A model generated the notes under the pieces. That model searched no databases, had not been told where the DNA came from, and saw nothing but the letters and a program-made list of their open reading frames with translations. Shown piece after piece: positions 17,545 to 26,526 of a DNA stretch of 37,912 bases (positions are counted from its first letter, which is position 1; every line of letters starts with the position of its first letter). Position numbers and translations under genes: made by a program. This DNA is from Candidatus Barnesiella excrementavium. GTDB taxonomy: Bacteria; Bacteroidota; Bacteroidia; Bacteroidales; Barnesiellaceae. Where the stretch lies: positions 1-37,912 of the forward strand of contig DXDM01000045.1 in assembly GCA_019115485.1 (NCBI GenBank). Direction: 5' to 3'.

Positions 17545-19269
17545 ATGAACATGCCTAAAATAAGTTCCAGAGCATCGCTGTTCCTGCTGTTGCTCATCAT
17601 CAGTACCCTCACCATCATACCCTATCTGGGACTGACCAACTTTCACACCAAAGGCGAACCGCGCGAAGCCATCGTTGCCGTGAGCATGCTGCAAAACGAC
17701 AACTGGATTCTGCCTGTCAACAACGGTAGCGACATAGCCTACAAACCACCCTTCTTCCACTGGTGTATCGCGGCCCTTTCACTTCCCACGGGTGAGGTTA
17801 CCGAGTTTACCTCACGTCTGCCGTCGGCTCTGGCCGTCATCATCATGTCGGCCATGTGTTTTCTGTTCTTTGCCAAACGGAGTCGAAACGATATTGCCTT
17901 CCTGTCGGCACTCTTGCTGCTGTCGGGCTTTGAGGTACACCGGGCCGCCATGGCCTCGCGCGTTGATATGGTGCTCACCTGTTTCATCGTGCTGGCTCTG
18001 CTACAACTATACCGATGGTGGGAACACCACCTGCGAGGCATTCCCGTATGGGCCATTCTCTTTATGAGCATCGCCACTCTCACCAAGGGTCCTGTGGGTA
18101 TTATTCTGCCGTGCGCCGTTATCGGGGTGTTCCTGCTCCTGCAAAAGGTATCGCTCTGGAAAACCATATACAAGATTCTGCCCCTGGCTCTGCTCGCCTG
18201 CATTCTGCCACTGGTCTGGTATTATGCCGCTTACCGGCAGGGAGGTGAGGCTTTCCTGCAACTGGTGATGGAGGAGAACTTTGGCCGGTTCTTGGGCAAA
18301 ATGACCTACGAGTCGCACGAGCAACCTGTCATCTACTATTTCTACATTACACTGGCCGGGTGGTTGCCTTGGTCGCTGCTGGTGATTATGTCGCTTTTTG
18401 TCTTGAAATACAAGAAACCGCAAGGCACGGTGAAGCAATATTGGGACCGTTTCAAGACATATGTCTCTCAGATGGATCGCATGCGGTTGTTCAGCCTGCT
18501 GGCCATCGTCATCATCTTCGTATTTTATTGCATACCCAAGAGCAAACGGTCGGTATACGTCCTTCCTATCTACCCGTTTATCGCCTATTTCCTGGCCGAA
18601 TACATGCTCTATCTGCTCAAACAGAAACCCAAGGTATGGCGAGCCTTCTCTATTTTCATCGCCTCGGTGGGGACTCTGCTGCTGATTATTCTGCTGCTGG
18701 TCAAGAGCGGAATCGCCGACCGCTACCACGCAATCCAGCCCGACGATATGGCTTACTATGCAACGGCACTGGCCGAGTCGTGGAATATCGTGTCGATTAT
18801 CTCGGGTATTTTCATCATTTTCCTCATTTACGACATTTACAAGAGCAAACGCTACCTCACCTACAACAACCGATATATCTACTCGGTGGTTGCCCTCTTC
18901 TTTGGCATACAGCTCATGCTCGACGCTTCGACACTACCGGTCATACTCAATGCCAAGTCGATGAAACCGTTTGCCGACAAAGTCATTGCCGAGGTTCCCG
19001 AAGGGAAGATATATTCGTATGTATCGACCCCCATGATGCACTTTTTCATCATCAATTTCTACACCCAGGACCGGGTGGTCGACTTTGAAAGAGAGGCTCC
19101 CCAAGAGGGTTACTTGCTGGTGGGTGAACACGACTTCAACTATATCCGGGAGAAATATGGCGAAGAATACACTTTCACCCCCGCCCTGCGGAGCGACCGC
19201 AAAGGCAACGACGTGAAAGATTTTGTTCTGCTCCTCGACTTTCAAAAACGGGAATCCGACGAAGATTGA
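17545..19269 (+). CDS. ArnT/PMT-like GT39 membrane glycosyltransferase
   Basis: The 574-residue protein has about a dozen predicted membrane helices and the GT39/GT83 signature: the first large periplasmic loop carries FHTKGEPREAIVAV with the catalytic acidic residue region, then NDNWILPVNNGSDIAYKPP (KPP motif) and HW at the next helix. These enzymes use polyprenyl-phosphate sugars as donors and transfer the sugar to lipid A, protein or another periplasmic acceptor. It sits directly after GtrA and GT2 genes that would supply and flip such a donor. The sugar and the acceptor are unknown. A soluble C-terminal tail of about 90 residues ends in charged residues. Confidence 0.88.
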   Translation: MNMPKISSRASLFLLLLIISTLTIIPYLGLTNFHTKGEPREAIVAVSMLQNDNWILPVNNGSDIAYKPPFFHWCIAALSLPTGEVTEFTSRLPSALAVIIMSAMCFLFFAKRSRNDIAFLSALLLLSGFEVHRAAMASRVDMVLTCFIVLALLQLYRWWEHHLRGIPVWAILFMSIATLTKGPVGIILPCAVIGVFLLLQKVSLWKTIYKILPLALLACILPLVWYYAAYRQGGEAFLQLVMEENFGRFLGKMTYESHEQPVIYYFYITLAGWLPWSLLVIMSLFVLKYKKPQGTVKQYWDRFKTYVSQMDRMRLFSLLAIVIIFVFYCIPKSKRSVYVLPIYPFIAYFLAEYMLYLLKQKPKVWRAFSIFIASVGTLLLIILLLVKSGIADRYHAIQPDDMAYYATALAESWNIVSIISGIFIIFLIYDIYKSKRYLTYNNRYIYSVVALFFGIQLMLDASTLPVILNAKSMKPFADKVIAEVPEGKIYSYVSTPMMHFFIINFYTQDRVVDFEREAPQEGYLLVGEHDFNYIREKYGEEYTFTPALRSDRKGNDVKDFVLLLDFQKRESDED

Positions 19270-19310
19270 AAATAAGGCCCGATTGTCACATCGTTGAAAT
19301 ATCTATTTCT

Positions 19311-19318
19311 CAATTTTG
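19311..19318 (+). promoter_or_regulatory. Weak -7-like box before the response regulator
   Basis: CAATTTTG matches seven of eight positions when compared with TAnnTTTG, 24 bases before the regulator ATG. The support is weaker than for other promoters here, and readthrough from the glycosyltransferase operon (73-base gap) remains possible. Confidence 0.35.
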
Positions 19319-19342
19319 CAGCATCAATAAAACACGAAAGCT

Positions 19343-20023
19343 ATGGCCAATTACAAGATTTTAGTTGTAGACGACGAAGAAGATTTGTGCGAAATTCTGA
19401 AATTCAACCTCGGAGTAGAGGGTTATGAGGTCGACACGGCCAACTCGGCCGAAGAGGCCCTTCAAATGCATCTGGCCGATTACAACCTGTTGTTGCTCGA
19501 CGTGATGATGGGCGAGATGAACGGCTTCAAGATGGCCTCGCTGCTGCGCAAGAATGAAAAATTGAAACATATTCCCATCATCTTCCTCACGGCCAAAGAT
19601 ACCGAGGACGACAAACTCATGGGATTTAACATCGGAGCCGACGACTACATCTCGAAACCTTTCTCCATACGCGAAGTCATTGCGCGGGTCAAAGCCGTTT
19701 TGCGACGGAGTGCCGAGAAGGAGACGCCCGAAATTCTGCAATTCGAGCATCTTTATATCGACCCGGTGAAGAAGAGAGCCTTTATCAATCAGGAAGAGTT
19801 ACCACTCACCAAAAAGGAGTTCGAGATACTTTCGCTTCTGCTCTCCCACCCGGGACAAGTCTTCTCGCGGGAAGAAATCCTGTCGAAGATATGGACCGAC
19901 GAAGTCTATGTTCTGGACCGTACCATCGACGTAAACATCACCCGTCTGCGGAAAAAGATAGGCGAATATGGCAAGCACATCGTCACACGACTCGGATACG
20001 GGTATTGTTTTGAAACTCATTGA
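19343..20023 (+). CDS. OmpR/PhoB-family response regulator
   Basis: A 226-residue two-domain regulator. The receiver domain has the acidic pair in VVDDEEDL, the phospho-acceptor D53 in LLLLDVMMGEMNG and the conserved lysine in GADDYISKPFS. The C-terminal winged helix (LTKKEFEILSLLLSHPGQVFSREEIL, trimmed here to LTKKEFEILSLL; then RTIDVNITRLRKKIG) matches DNA-binding OmpR-type domains. The Gly in place of the usual Pro after DVMM is seen in other Bacteroidales homologues. Its stop lies three bases before the histidine kinase start, so the pair is coupled. The regulon is unknown; the order resembles PhoB-PhoR. Confidence 0.94.
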   Translation: MANYKILVVDDEEDLCEILKFNLGVEGYEVDTANSAEEALQMHLADYNLLLLDVMMGEMNGFKMASLLRKNEKLKHIPIIFLTAKDTEDDKLMGFNIGADDYISKPFSIREVIARVKAVLRRSAEKETPEILQFEHLYIDPVKKRAFINQEELPLTKKEFEILSLLLSHPGQVFSREEILSKIWTDEVYVLDRTIDVNITRLRKKIGEYGKHIVTRLGYGYCFETH

Positions 20024-20026
20024 CGT

Positions 20027-21790
20027 ATGACAATCGAAAAGCGTAACCAGTTTATGACTTTCGATAGAAAACTGTTCTTTTCTATCGCCTCTCTCTTCAT
20101 AGTCTTTATTGCTATTATCCTCCTCTTTGAGTACCGGCTTGAAAAAGAGAACCGGCAACAGTCGCTCAATGCGCTCCTGCAAGACTACAACGAACTCATC
20201 TACTCCCAAGTAAAAGACCAGGCAATCGGACAGGTCTCCATCGACTCGGTTATCCGCAACATAACCAGCAAGACTTTGAGAGTGACCATCATCTCGGCTC
20301 AGAGCGGCGAGGTGATACTCGAAAGCCAATATGACTCCATACCCGACAATCACCTGAACCGTCCCGAGATTCAACAGGCTCTTCGCGGGAAAAACAGTTA
20401 CGCCATTCGTTATTCACAAACCCATAAAAAGAACTATTTCTATTCGGCCAAGCGGTGCGGCGACTGGGTTGTGCGCTCCTCGATTCCCTTCGAGCGGGAG
20501 AACCTCTCCATTCTCAACCCCAACAAAGAGTTTATCTACTTTATGGTAGGCATCTCCATCTTTGCCATACTGCTCCTCTACTATTTTTGCCGCAGCCTGG
20601 GCAAATCGATTGCCGCCCTCAGCCAGTTGGCCCAACAGGCCGAGGAGGAGAAACCCATACACATCACCATCAAATCGGGAGTCGACGACATCGGAAGCAT
20701 TACCCAGAGCCTTACCCACATCTACGACAACCTGTTGCGCACCAAAGAGAAACTCTCCATCGAACAGGAGAAACTGTTCAAGCACCTGCAATTTTCCAAA
20801 GAAGGTCTGGCTTTCTTCTCCAAGGAGAAAAGGATAATCATGGCCAACAACCTCTTTATCCAATACCTCAGTCTTATCACCGACAACACACTGTCATCGG
20901 CCGACTATCTGTTCAAGGAGGAGAATCTGAAAAAGATCAACGACTTTATCTCCCAAAAGCTGTATGACCCCAATGTGAAGGAAGAGTTCATCTCCGAGTC
21001 GATGACTCTCGACAAGGGCAGTCGCACATTTCTCATCGAATGTATCATCTTCCAGGACCATACCTTCGAAATTGCCATCAACGACATCACCCAACAGGAA
21101 CAGGAGAGCCGCGTAAAACGGCAGTTGACCCAAAACATCGCACACGAACTCAAAACGCCCGTGAGCAGTATCAGGGGATACATGGAGACCATACTCACTA
21201 CCCAAATGGACGAGGAGCGCAAAAAGATGTTTATGGAACGGTGCTACGCCCAGTCGAAACGATTGACCGACCTGCTGCGCGACATCTCGATGCTCAACCG
21301 ACTCGACGAATCGAAAGACCTCTACGATACCGACAAGGTCGACTTGCAGAAGATTATTACCGAAGTTATCGGCGAGTCGCAAGCCGCCCTGACCGAAAAG
21401 GAGATGACGGTCGAGACCCGCAACCTGCACGACCAAATGCTGCTCAACGGAAACTATTCGTTGCTCTACTCGATTTTCAGAAACCTCACCGACAACGCTA
21501 TCGCCTATGCCGGGCAGGGCACACATATCACCGTCGACTGCTATCTCGAAGATGAACAGTACTACTATTTCTCCTTCTCGGACAACGGGGTGGGCGTCCC
21601 CGAAGAGCACTTGAACCGTTTGTTCGAGCGATTCTACCGGGTCGACAAGGGGCGTTCCCGCAAACTTGGTGGCACCGGCCTGGGACTGGCCATTGTCAAA
21701 AACGCCGTACTCTTCCACAAAGGTGAAATATGGGTTAAAAATGTTCCGTCAGGCGGGCTCAATATTCTTTTCTCTCTGAAAAAAAACTAA
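20027..21790 (+). CDS. Membrane sensor histidine kinase (PhoR-like)
   Basis: This 587-residue kinase has two membrane helices (about 19-37 and 172-192) enclosing a periplasmic sensor of about 130 residues, then a HAMP-like segment, a PAS-like region (about 255-360), and the catalytic core. The phospho-acceptor is H373 in NIAHELKTPVSSIRGY; the ATP-binding N-box is FRNLTDNAIAYA, with DNGVGVPEEHLNRLFERFYR and GGTGLGLAIVKNAV as G-boxes. All key residues are present. It follows the response regulator after three bases, so the two form a cognate pair. The ligand is not predictable from the sensor domain. Confidence 0.94.
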   Translation: MTIEKRNQFMTFDRKLFFSIASLFIVFIAIILLFEYRLEKENRQQSLNALLQDYNELIYSQVKDQAIGQVSIDSVIRNITSKTLRVTIISAQSGEVILESQYDSIPDNHLNRPEIQQALRGKNSYAIRYSQTHKKNYFYSAKRCGDWVVRSSIPFERENLSILNPNKEFIYFMVGISIFAILLLYYFCRSLGKSIAALSQLAQQAEEEKPIHITIKSGVDDIGSITQSLTHIYDNLLRTKEKLSIEQEKLFKHLQFSKEGLAFFSKEKRIIMANNLFIQYLSLITDNTLSSADYLFKEENLKKINDFISQKLYDPNVKEEFISESMTLDKGSRTFLIECIIFQDHTFEIAINDITQQEQESRVKRQLTQNIAHELKTPVSSIRGYMETILTTQMDEERKKMFMERCYAQSKRLTDLLRDISMLNRLDESKDLYDTDKVDLQKIITEVIGESQAALTEKEMTVETRNLHDQMLLNGNYSLLYSIFRNLTDNAIAYAGQGTHITVDCYLEDEQYYYFSFSDNGVGVPEEHLNRLFERFYRVDKGRSRKLGGTGLGLAIVKNAVLFHKGEIWVKNVPSGGLNILFSLKKN

Positions 21791-21850
21791 ATAAGCCTGC
21801 ATAAACAGTCGAAACAGGAAGGGCGGATTAGGTTTTCTCGCCGAATCTCG

Positions 21851-21858
21851 TATCTTTG
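21851..21858 (+). promoter_or_regulatory. -7 promoter box of the acyl-CoA ligase gene
   Basis: TATCTTTG is a full TAnnTTTG match 31 bases before the ATG; a -33 TTG is not evident, only a T-rich run. Confidence 0.6.
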
Positions 21859-21888
21859 TAAAATCATGACCCGAAATTTTTTGATTTT

Positions 21889-23547
21889 ATGAATAACGAG
21901 AGCTTTAATAAATACATCGAACGAGCCATCAAGGAGAATTGGGAACGCATCGCACTGAGCGACTTCGACGGCGTATCCTACCACTACAAGGACATAGCCC
22001 GCAAAATCGCCAAGATACACCTGCTGCTCGAAAGCGCAGGCATCGAAAAGGGCGACAAGGTAGCCATCTGTGGCAAAAACTCGGCCCACTGGGCCGTAGC
22101 CTTCTTTGCCGCAATCACCTACGGAGCCGTACCCGTTCCCATTCTGCACGAATTCAAGGCCGACAACATTCACCACATTGTCAACCACTCCGAGGCCAAA
22201 CTCCTCTTCGTGGGCGACGGCGTGTGGGAAAACCTTAACGGGAGCCTGATGAAAAACCTGAGAGGAATTTTTCTGCTCAACGACTTCTCCCTGTTGCAAT
22301 CGGAGTGTGAACGGCTCATCGACATGCGCAACCGTCTGAACGAATATTTCGGCCGCAAATACCCCTCGCGCTTTACCCCCGAAGCCGTCAACTATTACGA
22401 AGATTCGCCCGAAGAGCTGGCCGTCATCAACTACACTTCGGGCTCAACCGGATTCTCCAAAGGGGTGATGCTCCCCTACCGCAGTCTGTGGTCGAATGTC
22501 GAGTTTTGCCTCGAACACCTGCCCTTCCTGCAAGCTGGCGACGGCATCGTGTGCATGCTGCCAATGGCCCACATGTACGGTATGGTCATCGAGATGATAC
22601 ACCCCTTTGCCAAAGGGTGCCACCTGCATTTCCTCACCCGGGTACCCTCGCCCAAAATCATCATGGACGCCTTTGCCTCCGTAAAGCCCAAACTGATTAT
22701 TGCCGTCCCCCTTATCATCGAGAAGATTATCAAGACCAAGGTCTTCCCGCTGCTGGACAAGCCCTTGATGAAACTGATGTTGAAGGTACCCTTCCTCGAC
22801 AATCAGCTGCTGGCCAAAATCAACGACCGGCTTTCCGAGACCTTCGGCGGAAACCTCGTGCAGATGATTATCGGCGGAGCCGCACTCAATCGCGAGGTCG
22901 AACTGTTTTTGCGTCGCATCGGGTTCCCCCTGACCGTAGGCTACGGCATGACCGAATGCGGCCCCCTTATCTCCTATGCCCCCTGGGACGAAACCCGCAT
23001 AGGTTCTTGCGGCCGAATCGTCGACCGCATGGAGGGACGTGTCGACTCGCCCGACCCGGTACACATCGTGGGTGAATTGCAGGTAAAAGGGGCCAATACC
23101 ATGCTGGGATACTATAAGAACGACGAGGCTACCCAAGCCATCTTCACTCCCGACGGGTGGATGAAAACAGGCGACCTCTGTACCATCGACGAAGACGGAT
23201 TTGTCTATCTGAGAGGTCGCAACAAGAATATGATCCTGGGACCTTCGGGGCAAAACATATACCCCGAGGAGATTGAAGACCGCCTGAACAACATGCCCTA
23301 TGTGTGCGAATCGCTCATCGTCGAGCAGGAAGGCAAACTGATAGCACTCGTCTATCCCGACATCGAAAACGCCCAACGCACCAATCTGGCCGGCCATGCC
23401 CTCGAAGCCCAAATGGAAGAAGACATCGCCGCCCTTAACAAAGAACTGCCCGCTTACAGCCAGATAAGCCGATTGAAAATCTACTACGAGGAGTTTGAGA
23501 AGACCCCCAAGCGAAGCATCAAACGATACCTCTATCAAAACAATTAA
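21889..23547 (+). CDS. AMP-binding long-chain acyl-CoA synthetase-like enzyme
   Basis: A 552-residue adenylate-forming enzyme, expected to activate a carboxylic (fatty) acid with ATP and join it to CoA. The ATP-binding loop is INYTSGSTGFSKGVML, followed by the A5-type motif GYGMTECGPLISY, the A7 motif KTGDLCTIDEDGFVYLRGR and a C-terminal lysine region (EKTPKRSIKRYLY). It aligns in layout with the FadD-like ligases common in Bacteroidales, about 550-600 residues long. It has its own promoter and a strong terminator, so it is a single-gene unit. The chain-length preference cannot be read from sequence. Confidence 0.92.
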   Translation: MNNESFNKYIERAIKENWERIALSDFDGVSYHYKDIARKIAKIHLLLESAGIEKGDKVAICGKNSAHWAVAFFAAITYGAVPVPILHEFKADNIHHIVNHSEAKLLFVGDGVWENLNGSLMKNLRGIFLLNDFSLLQSECERLIDMRNRLNEYFGRKYPSRFTPEAVNYYEDSPEELAVINYTSGSTGFSKGVMLPYRSLWSNVEFCLEHLPFLQAGDGIVCMLPMAHMYGMVIEMIHPFAKGCHLHFLTRVPSPKIIMDAFASVKPKLIIAVPLIIEKIIKTKVFPLLDKPLMKLMLKVPFLDNQLLAKINDRLSETFGGNLVQMIIGGAALNREVELFLRRIGFPLTVGYGMTECGPLISYAPWDETRIGSCGRIVDRMEGRVDSPDPVHIVGELQVKGANTMLGYYKNDEATQAIFTPDGWMKTGDLCTIDEDGFVYLRGRNKNMILGPSGQNIYPEEIEDRLNNMPYVCESLIVEQEGKLIALVYPDIENAQRTNLAGHALEAQMEEDIAALNKELPAYSQISRLKIYYEEFEKTPKRSIKRYLYQNN

Positions 23548-23576
23548 CTATCGCTAAAACCTGGAAAAGAAAAGGA

Positions 23577-23626
23577 CAGAGAGCCGACACGCCCAAGCAT
23601 GACCCTTGTGGCGTGTCGGCTCTCTG
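23577..23626 (+). terminator. Intrinsic terminator after the acyl-CoA ligase gene
   Basis: A perfect 17-base-pair stem (CAGAGAGCCGACACGCC with its complement) extended inside by a four-pair CAAG/CTTG helix. It is followed by CGGTTTTGG, only a short T-run, but the stem is very strong and sits 29 bases after the stop codon. Confidence 0.8.
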
Positions 23627-23692
23627 CGGTTTTGGGAGAAAACCAAACCCCGCTTCTATCCGGTCATGACGCACGGATAATCGGCTTATGTC

Positions 23693-23723
23693 TTGCAACT
23701 GATAATATTTTTATATATTTTTG
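23693..23723 (+). promoter_or_regulatory. Promoter of the LysM-PorT operon (-33 and -7)
   Basis: TATTTTTG (23716-23723) matches TAnnTTTG and a TTG at 23693-23695 lies 20 bases upstream. It falls before the chosen start at 23774 and rules out the upstream in-frame ATG at 23693. Confidence 0.7.
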
Positions 23724-23773
23724 TAACTTGTATATTACCATCAAACACGCAAAAAGCGCAAATTACCTATCAT

Positions 23774-25852
23774 ATGAAATATACACGACTAACGATAGTT
23801 CTACTATTCTGTTTTACCGTGCTGTTTATGCTCCCGGCTCAAACCGAAGGGTTGCAAACCAAAGTAATCGATGGAAAAGAGTTTTATATCTACAAGGTAA
23901 AGCCCTCGGAAGGATTCTATTCACTCACCCATAAATTCGGTATTTCACAAGAAGAGATTGTCCGTTACAATCCGGCAACCAAAAGTGGATTGAAACGGGG
24001 GCAACTGCTCATGATTCCGACTAAAAAAACACTCGAAGGCGAAGCCTCTGGTTCGGAAATCGAAAGCACGTTCGAGCATACCATCGTACGGGGAGAGTCG
24101 CTGTACTCTATTTCGAAAATGTATAAAGTTACGATTCAGAGTATCATAGACCTGAATCCGGGTTCGGAGCGTGGCATAAAAGCCGGAGCGACGTTGAAGA
24201 TACCGCAACACTATCGTCAGAAAAAGGCCTCACAAGTACAGCCCCAAACTACAACAGCCTCTAAAACGACTACTCAATCTCAACCGGCCGTAACCCCGGT
24301 TCCCGAGAAGTCCAGCCCAGAAGGTCAATCGGTTGCTACCGACGGAAATACGGGCGAATATGTTTATCATACAATCAATGCGGGTGAGACTCTTTTCTCC
24401 ATCTCCAAGAAATATGACATCGACATAGAGACAATTCTCAAACTCAATCCCGGCATCTCACCCAACAATTTGAAGAGAGGTTCGGTCATACGACTCACAC
24501 CCGACACCAAAGAGATGAATGTGACCATAGCACCCCAACAACTGTATACCAAGTATAAGGTGCGCAAAAAGGAGACGCTGTATAGCATCTCGAAGAAATT
24601 CGGGACAACAGTCGAGGAGATAAAGAAATGCAATCCCAATATCAAGAAGATAAAACAGGACGACATTATCAATATTCCTGCCGGCATCGAATACAACACG
24701 GTAACCGCCGAGAACCCCATAACCAGTGCCGAAATCAACAACATTTACAACAAATTGTACAAAAGCGACAAAAAGGGGGTCATCAATGTGGCGGTTATTC
24801 TTCCTTTCATGTTGGAACAGGAACACCCCGACACCAAAGCCAGCTTGTACACCGAGTATTATCAAGGGTTCTTGATGGCGGTCGACAGCTTGAAACGGCA
24901 GGGAGCTTCGGTTAATGTATACGCCTACGACTCGGAGGCATCGGACGCAACGGTGCGCAATATCCTCTCCAATCCGCAGATGAAAGAGATGGACCTGATC
25001 ATCGCTCCCGATGATGACAACCACATCAAGATGATTGCCGACTTCGGCTTGGCCAACGATATCAATGTAGTCAATACCTTCTCGCTCAAAAACGAAGAGG
25101 TTTCGCACAATGCCAAGATATTTCAGACCAATATCCCCCACTCCTATCTCTATGCCGAGGCTGCCGACCGGTTCATTCGCTATCTGGGGAACCGCAAGGT
25201 GGTGTTCCTGACTCATACAACGGAGGAAGGCGACAAGAAAGATTTTGTGGCCGGATTGAAAGAGGAACTTTCGCGGGCTCACATCGCATACAGCGAGATA
25301 AAATTCGGCAACAAGTTGAATTTGCAGAACCAGGATTCGATATGGGCCGGGCAGAGTGGTGTCGTATTCGTCCCCACATCGGCCCGTAAAAAGATACTCT
25401 CGCTCATCATTGCTCCGCTCGAAGCTTTGAAGGAGCAACGGGAAGATCTCGATATAGCCCTCTTCGGTTATCCCGAGTGGTTGACTCAGGTACCTGAATA
25501 CCTGAACGAGTTTTATAAATTGAATACCTATCTCTACTCTCGTTTCTATGCCAACCCCTTTGACGAGAATGCCAAGTCGTTCCACAAGCGCTTCCTCTAC
25601 TGGTACAACAAGGATTTGATTAATGCCAGTCCGCAATATGCCCTTTTGGGATTCGATACCGGCATTTATTTCCTTTCGGCCATACGGGCATACGGGAAAA
25701 ACTTTGCCGTGCAGAAATTGGAAAATTCGAGCGACCGCATTCAAACCGACTTCGCTTTCCAGCGGATAAACAATTGGAGCGGATTCATCAACAAGTCGTT
25801 CTATTTCGTTAATTTCGCTCCCGATTTCACCATCAAGAAAATTAGAGAATGA
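23774..25852 (+). CDS. Secreted protein with four LysM domains and a type 1 periplasmic-binding-like fold
   Basis: The 692-residue protein has a signal peptide (MKYTRLTIVLLFCFTVLFML), then four LysM modules at about residues 38-84, 100-145, 196-243 and 258-303; each has the pattern GESLYSISKMY or similar and ends near xIP. A Thr/Gln/Pro-rich linker separates the second and third. From about residue 335 (INVAVILPFMLEQ) the rest resembles the type 1 periplasmic binding fold of amino-acid ABC binding proteins and LpoA/LivJ-like receptors. LysM domains bind peptidoglycan, so it is probably a wall-bound receptor or scaffold, not a transporter component; no ABC genes are nearby. The stop overlaps the start of the PorT-like gene (ATGA), indicating tight coupling. 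Confidence 0.88.
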   Translation: MKYTRLTIVLLFCFTVLFMLPAQTEGLQTKVIDGKEFYIYKVKPSEGFYSLTHKFGISQEEIVRYNPATKSGLKRGQLLMIPTKKTLEGEASGSEIESTFEHTIVRGESLYSISKMYKVTIQSIIDLNPGSERGIKAGATLKIPQHYRQKKASQVQPQTTTASKTTTQSQPAVTPVPEKSSPEGQSVATDGNTGEYVYHTINAGETLFSISKKYDIDIETILKLNPGISPNNLKRGSVIRLTPDTKEMNVTIAPQQLYTKYKVRKKETLYSISKKFGTTVEEIKKCNPNIKKIKQDDIINIPAGIEYNTVTAENPITSAEINNIYNKLYKSDKKGVINVAVILPFMLEQEHPDTKASLYTEYYQGFLMAVDSLKRQGASVNVYAYDSEASDATVRNILSNPQMKEMDLIIAPDDDNHIKMIADFGLANDINVVNTFSLKNEEVSHNAKIFQTNIPHSYLYAEAADRFIRYLGNRKVVFLTHTTEEGDKKDFVAGLKEELSRAHIAYSEIKFGNKLNLQNQDSIWAGQSGVVFVPTSARKKILSLIIAPLEALKEQREDLDIALFGYPEWLTQVPEYLNEFYKLNTYLYSRFYANPFDENAKSFHKRFLYWYNKDLINASPQYALLGFDTGIYFLSAIRAYGKNFAVQKLENSSDRIQTDFAFQRINNWSGFINKSFYFVNFAPDFTIKKIRE

Positions 25853-26526
25853 AACTATTGCGATATATCTTGTTGCTGGCAGCCGTCGTAACCCTGCAAA
25901 CAGGCTGGGCGCAACGCAGCGATTATGAGCCCGAAATTACCGTGGGCGTAAAGGGGGGGACGACTCTGTCGAGAGTATCGTTTACTCCTACCGTTACTCA
26001 GGCTCTGTTGCTGGGATATACGGGTGGCGTATCGGTGCGTTATATCGAAGAGAAATATTTCGGACTCATTGCCGAGGTCAACTTTACCCAGGCTGGGTGG
26101 AACGAAACGTTCGACACCGATCCCTATACCTATTCGCACACGCTCAATTATGTGACGATTCCCTTTCTCACCCATTTCTTTTTCGGCAATCGGGTCGTGC
26201 GGGGATTTATCAATGCCGGTCCGCAAATCGGGTTCCTGCTCGGCGACAGTTACAAGAGCAGTTTCGATGTCAATAATTTGCCCGAGTTCAGCCAGAAAAG
26301 CAAAGTGAAAGAGATATATACAATGGATATCGCCCATAAAATAGACTATGGCATCATGGGCGGAGCCGGTATCGAATTTCGTATCAAGAAATCACACGGT
26401 ATCGTGCTGGAAGGCCGTTATTACTATGGCTTGGGCGACATCTTCAAGAACCGCAAGAAAGATGTGTTTTCGGCTTCGCACAACCAAATCATCACCATCT
26501 CTCTGGGCTACTTGTATCACTTTTGA
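25849..26526 (+). CDS. PorT-like outer-membrane beta-barrel protein
   Basis: A 225-residue protein with a signal peptide (MKLLRYILLLAAVVTLQTGWA) and an aromatic, alternating pattern typical of an eight-strand outer-membrane barrel: EITVGVKGGTTLSRVSF, GYTGGVSVRYIEEKYFGLIA and the terminal strand ITISLGYLYHF ending in phenylalanine, as expected for barrel insertion. It resembles the PorT family, some members of which are required for type IX secretion, but many paralogues exist. It is coupled by a four-base overlap to the LysM/receptor gene and overlaps the convergent holA by ten bases. A joint envelope role for the pair is an inference. Confidence 0.85.
   Translation: MKLLRYILLLAAVVTLQTGWAQRSDYEPEITVGVKGGTTLSRVSFTPTVTQALLLGYTGGVSVRYIEEKYFGLIAEVNFTQAGWNETFDTDPYTYSHTLNYVTIPFLTHFFFGNRVVRGFINAGPQIGFLLGDSYKSSFDVNNLPEFSQKSKVKEIYTMDIAHKIDYGIMGGAGIEFRIKKSHGIVLEGRYYYGLGDIFKNRKKDVFSASHNQIITISLGYLYHF

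Noticed and set aside
15458-21850. Shared 10-mer GCCGAATCTC upstream of two -7 boxes (near 15460 and 21840)
   Set aside because: Its distance to the -7 box differs between the two sites, so a common activator site is unlikely.
22444-23538. Minus-strand frame of 364 residues
   Set aside because: Antisense of the acyl-CoA ligase; His/Gly-rich artefact of codon bias.
24458-25744. Minus-strand frame of 428 residues
   Set aside because: Antisense of the LysM/receptor gene; no motif or promoter.
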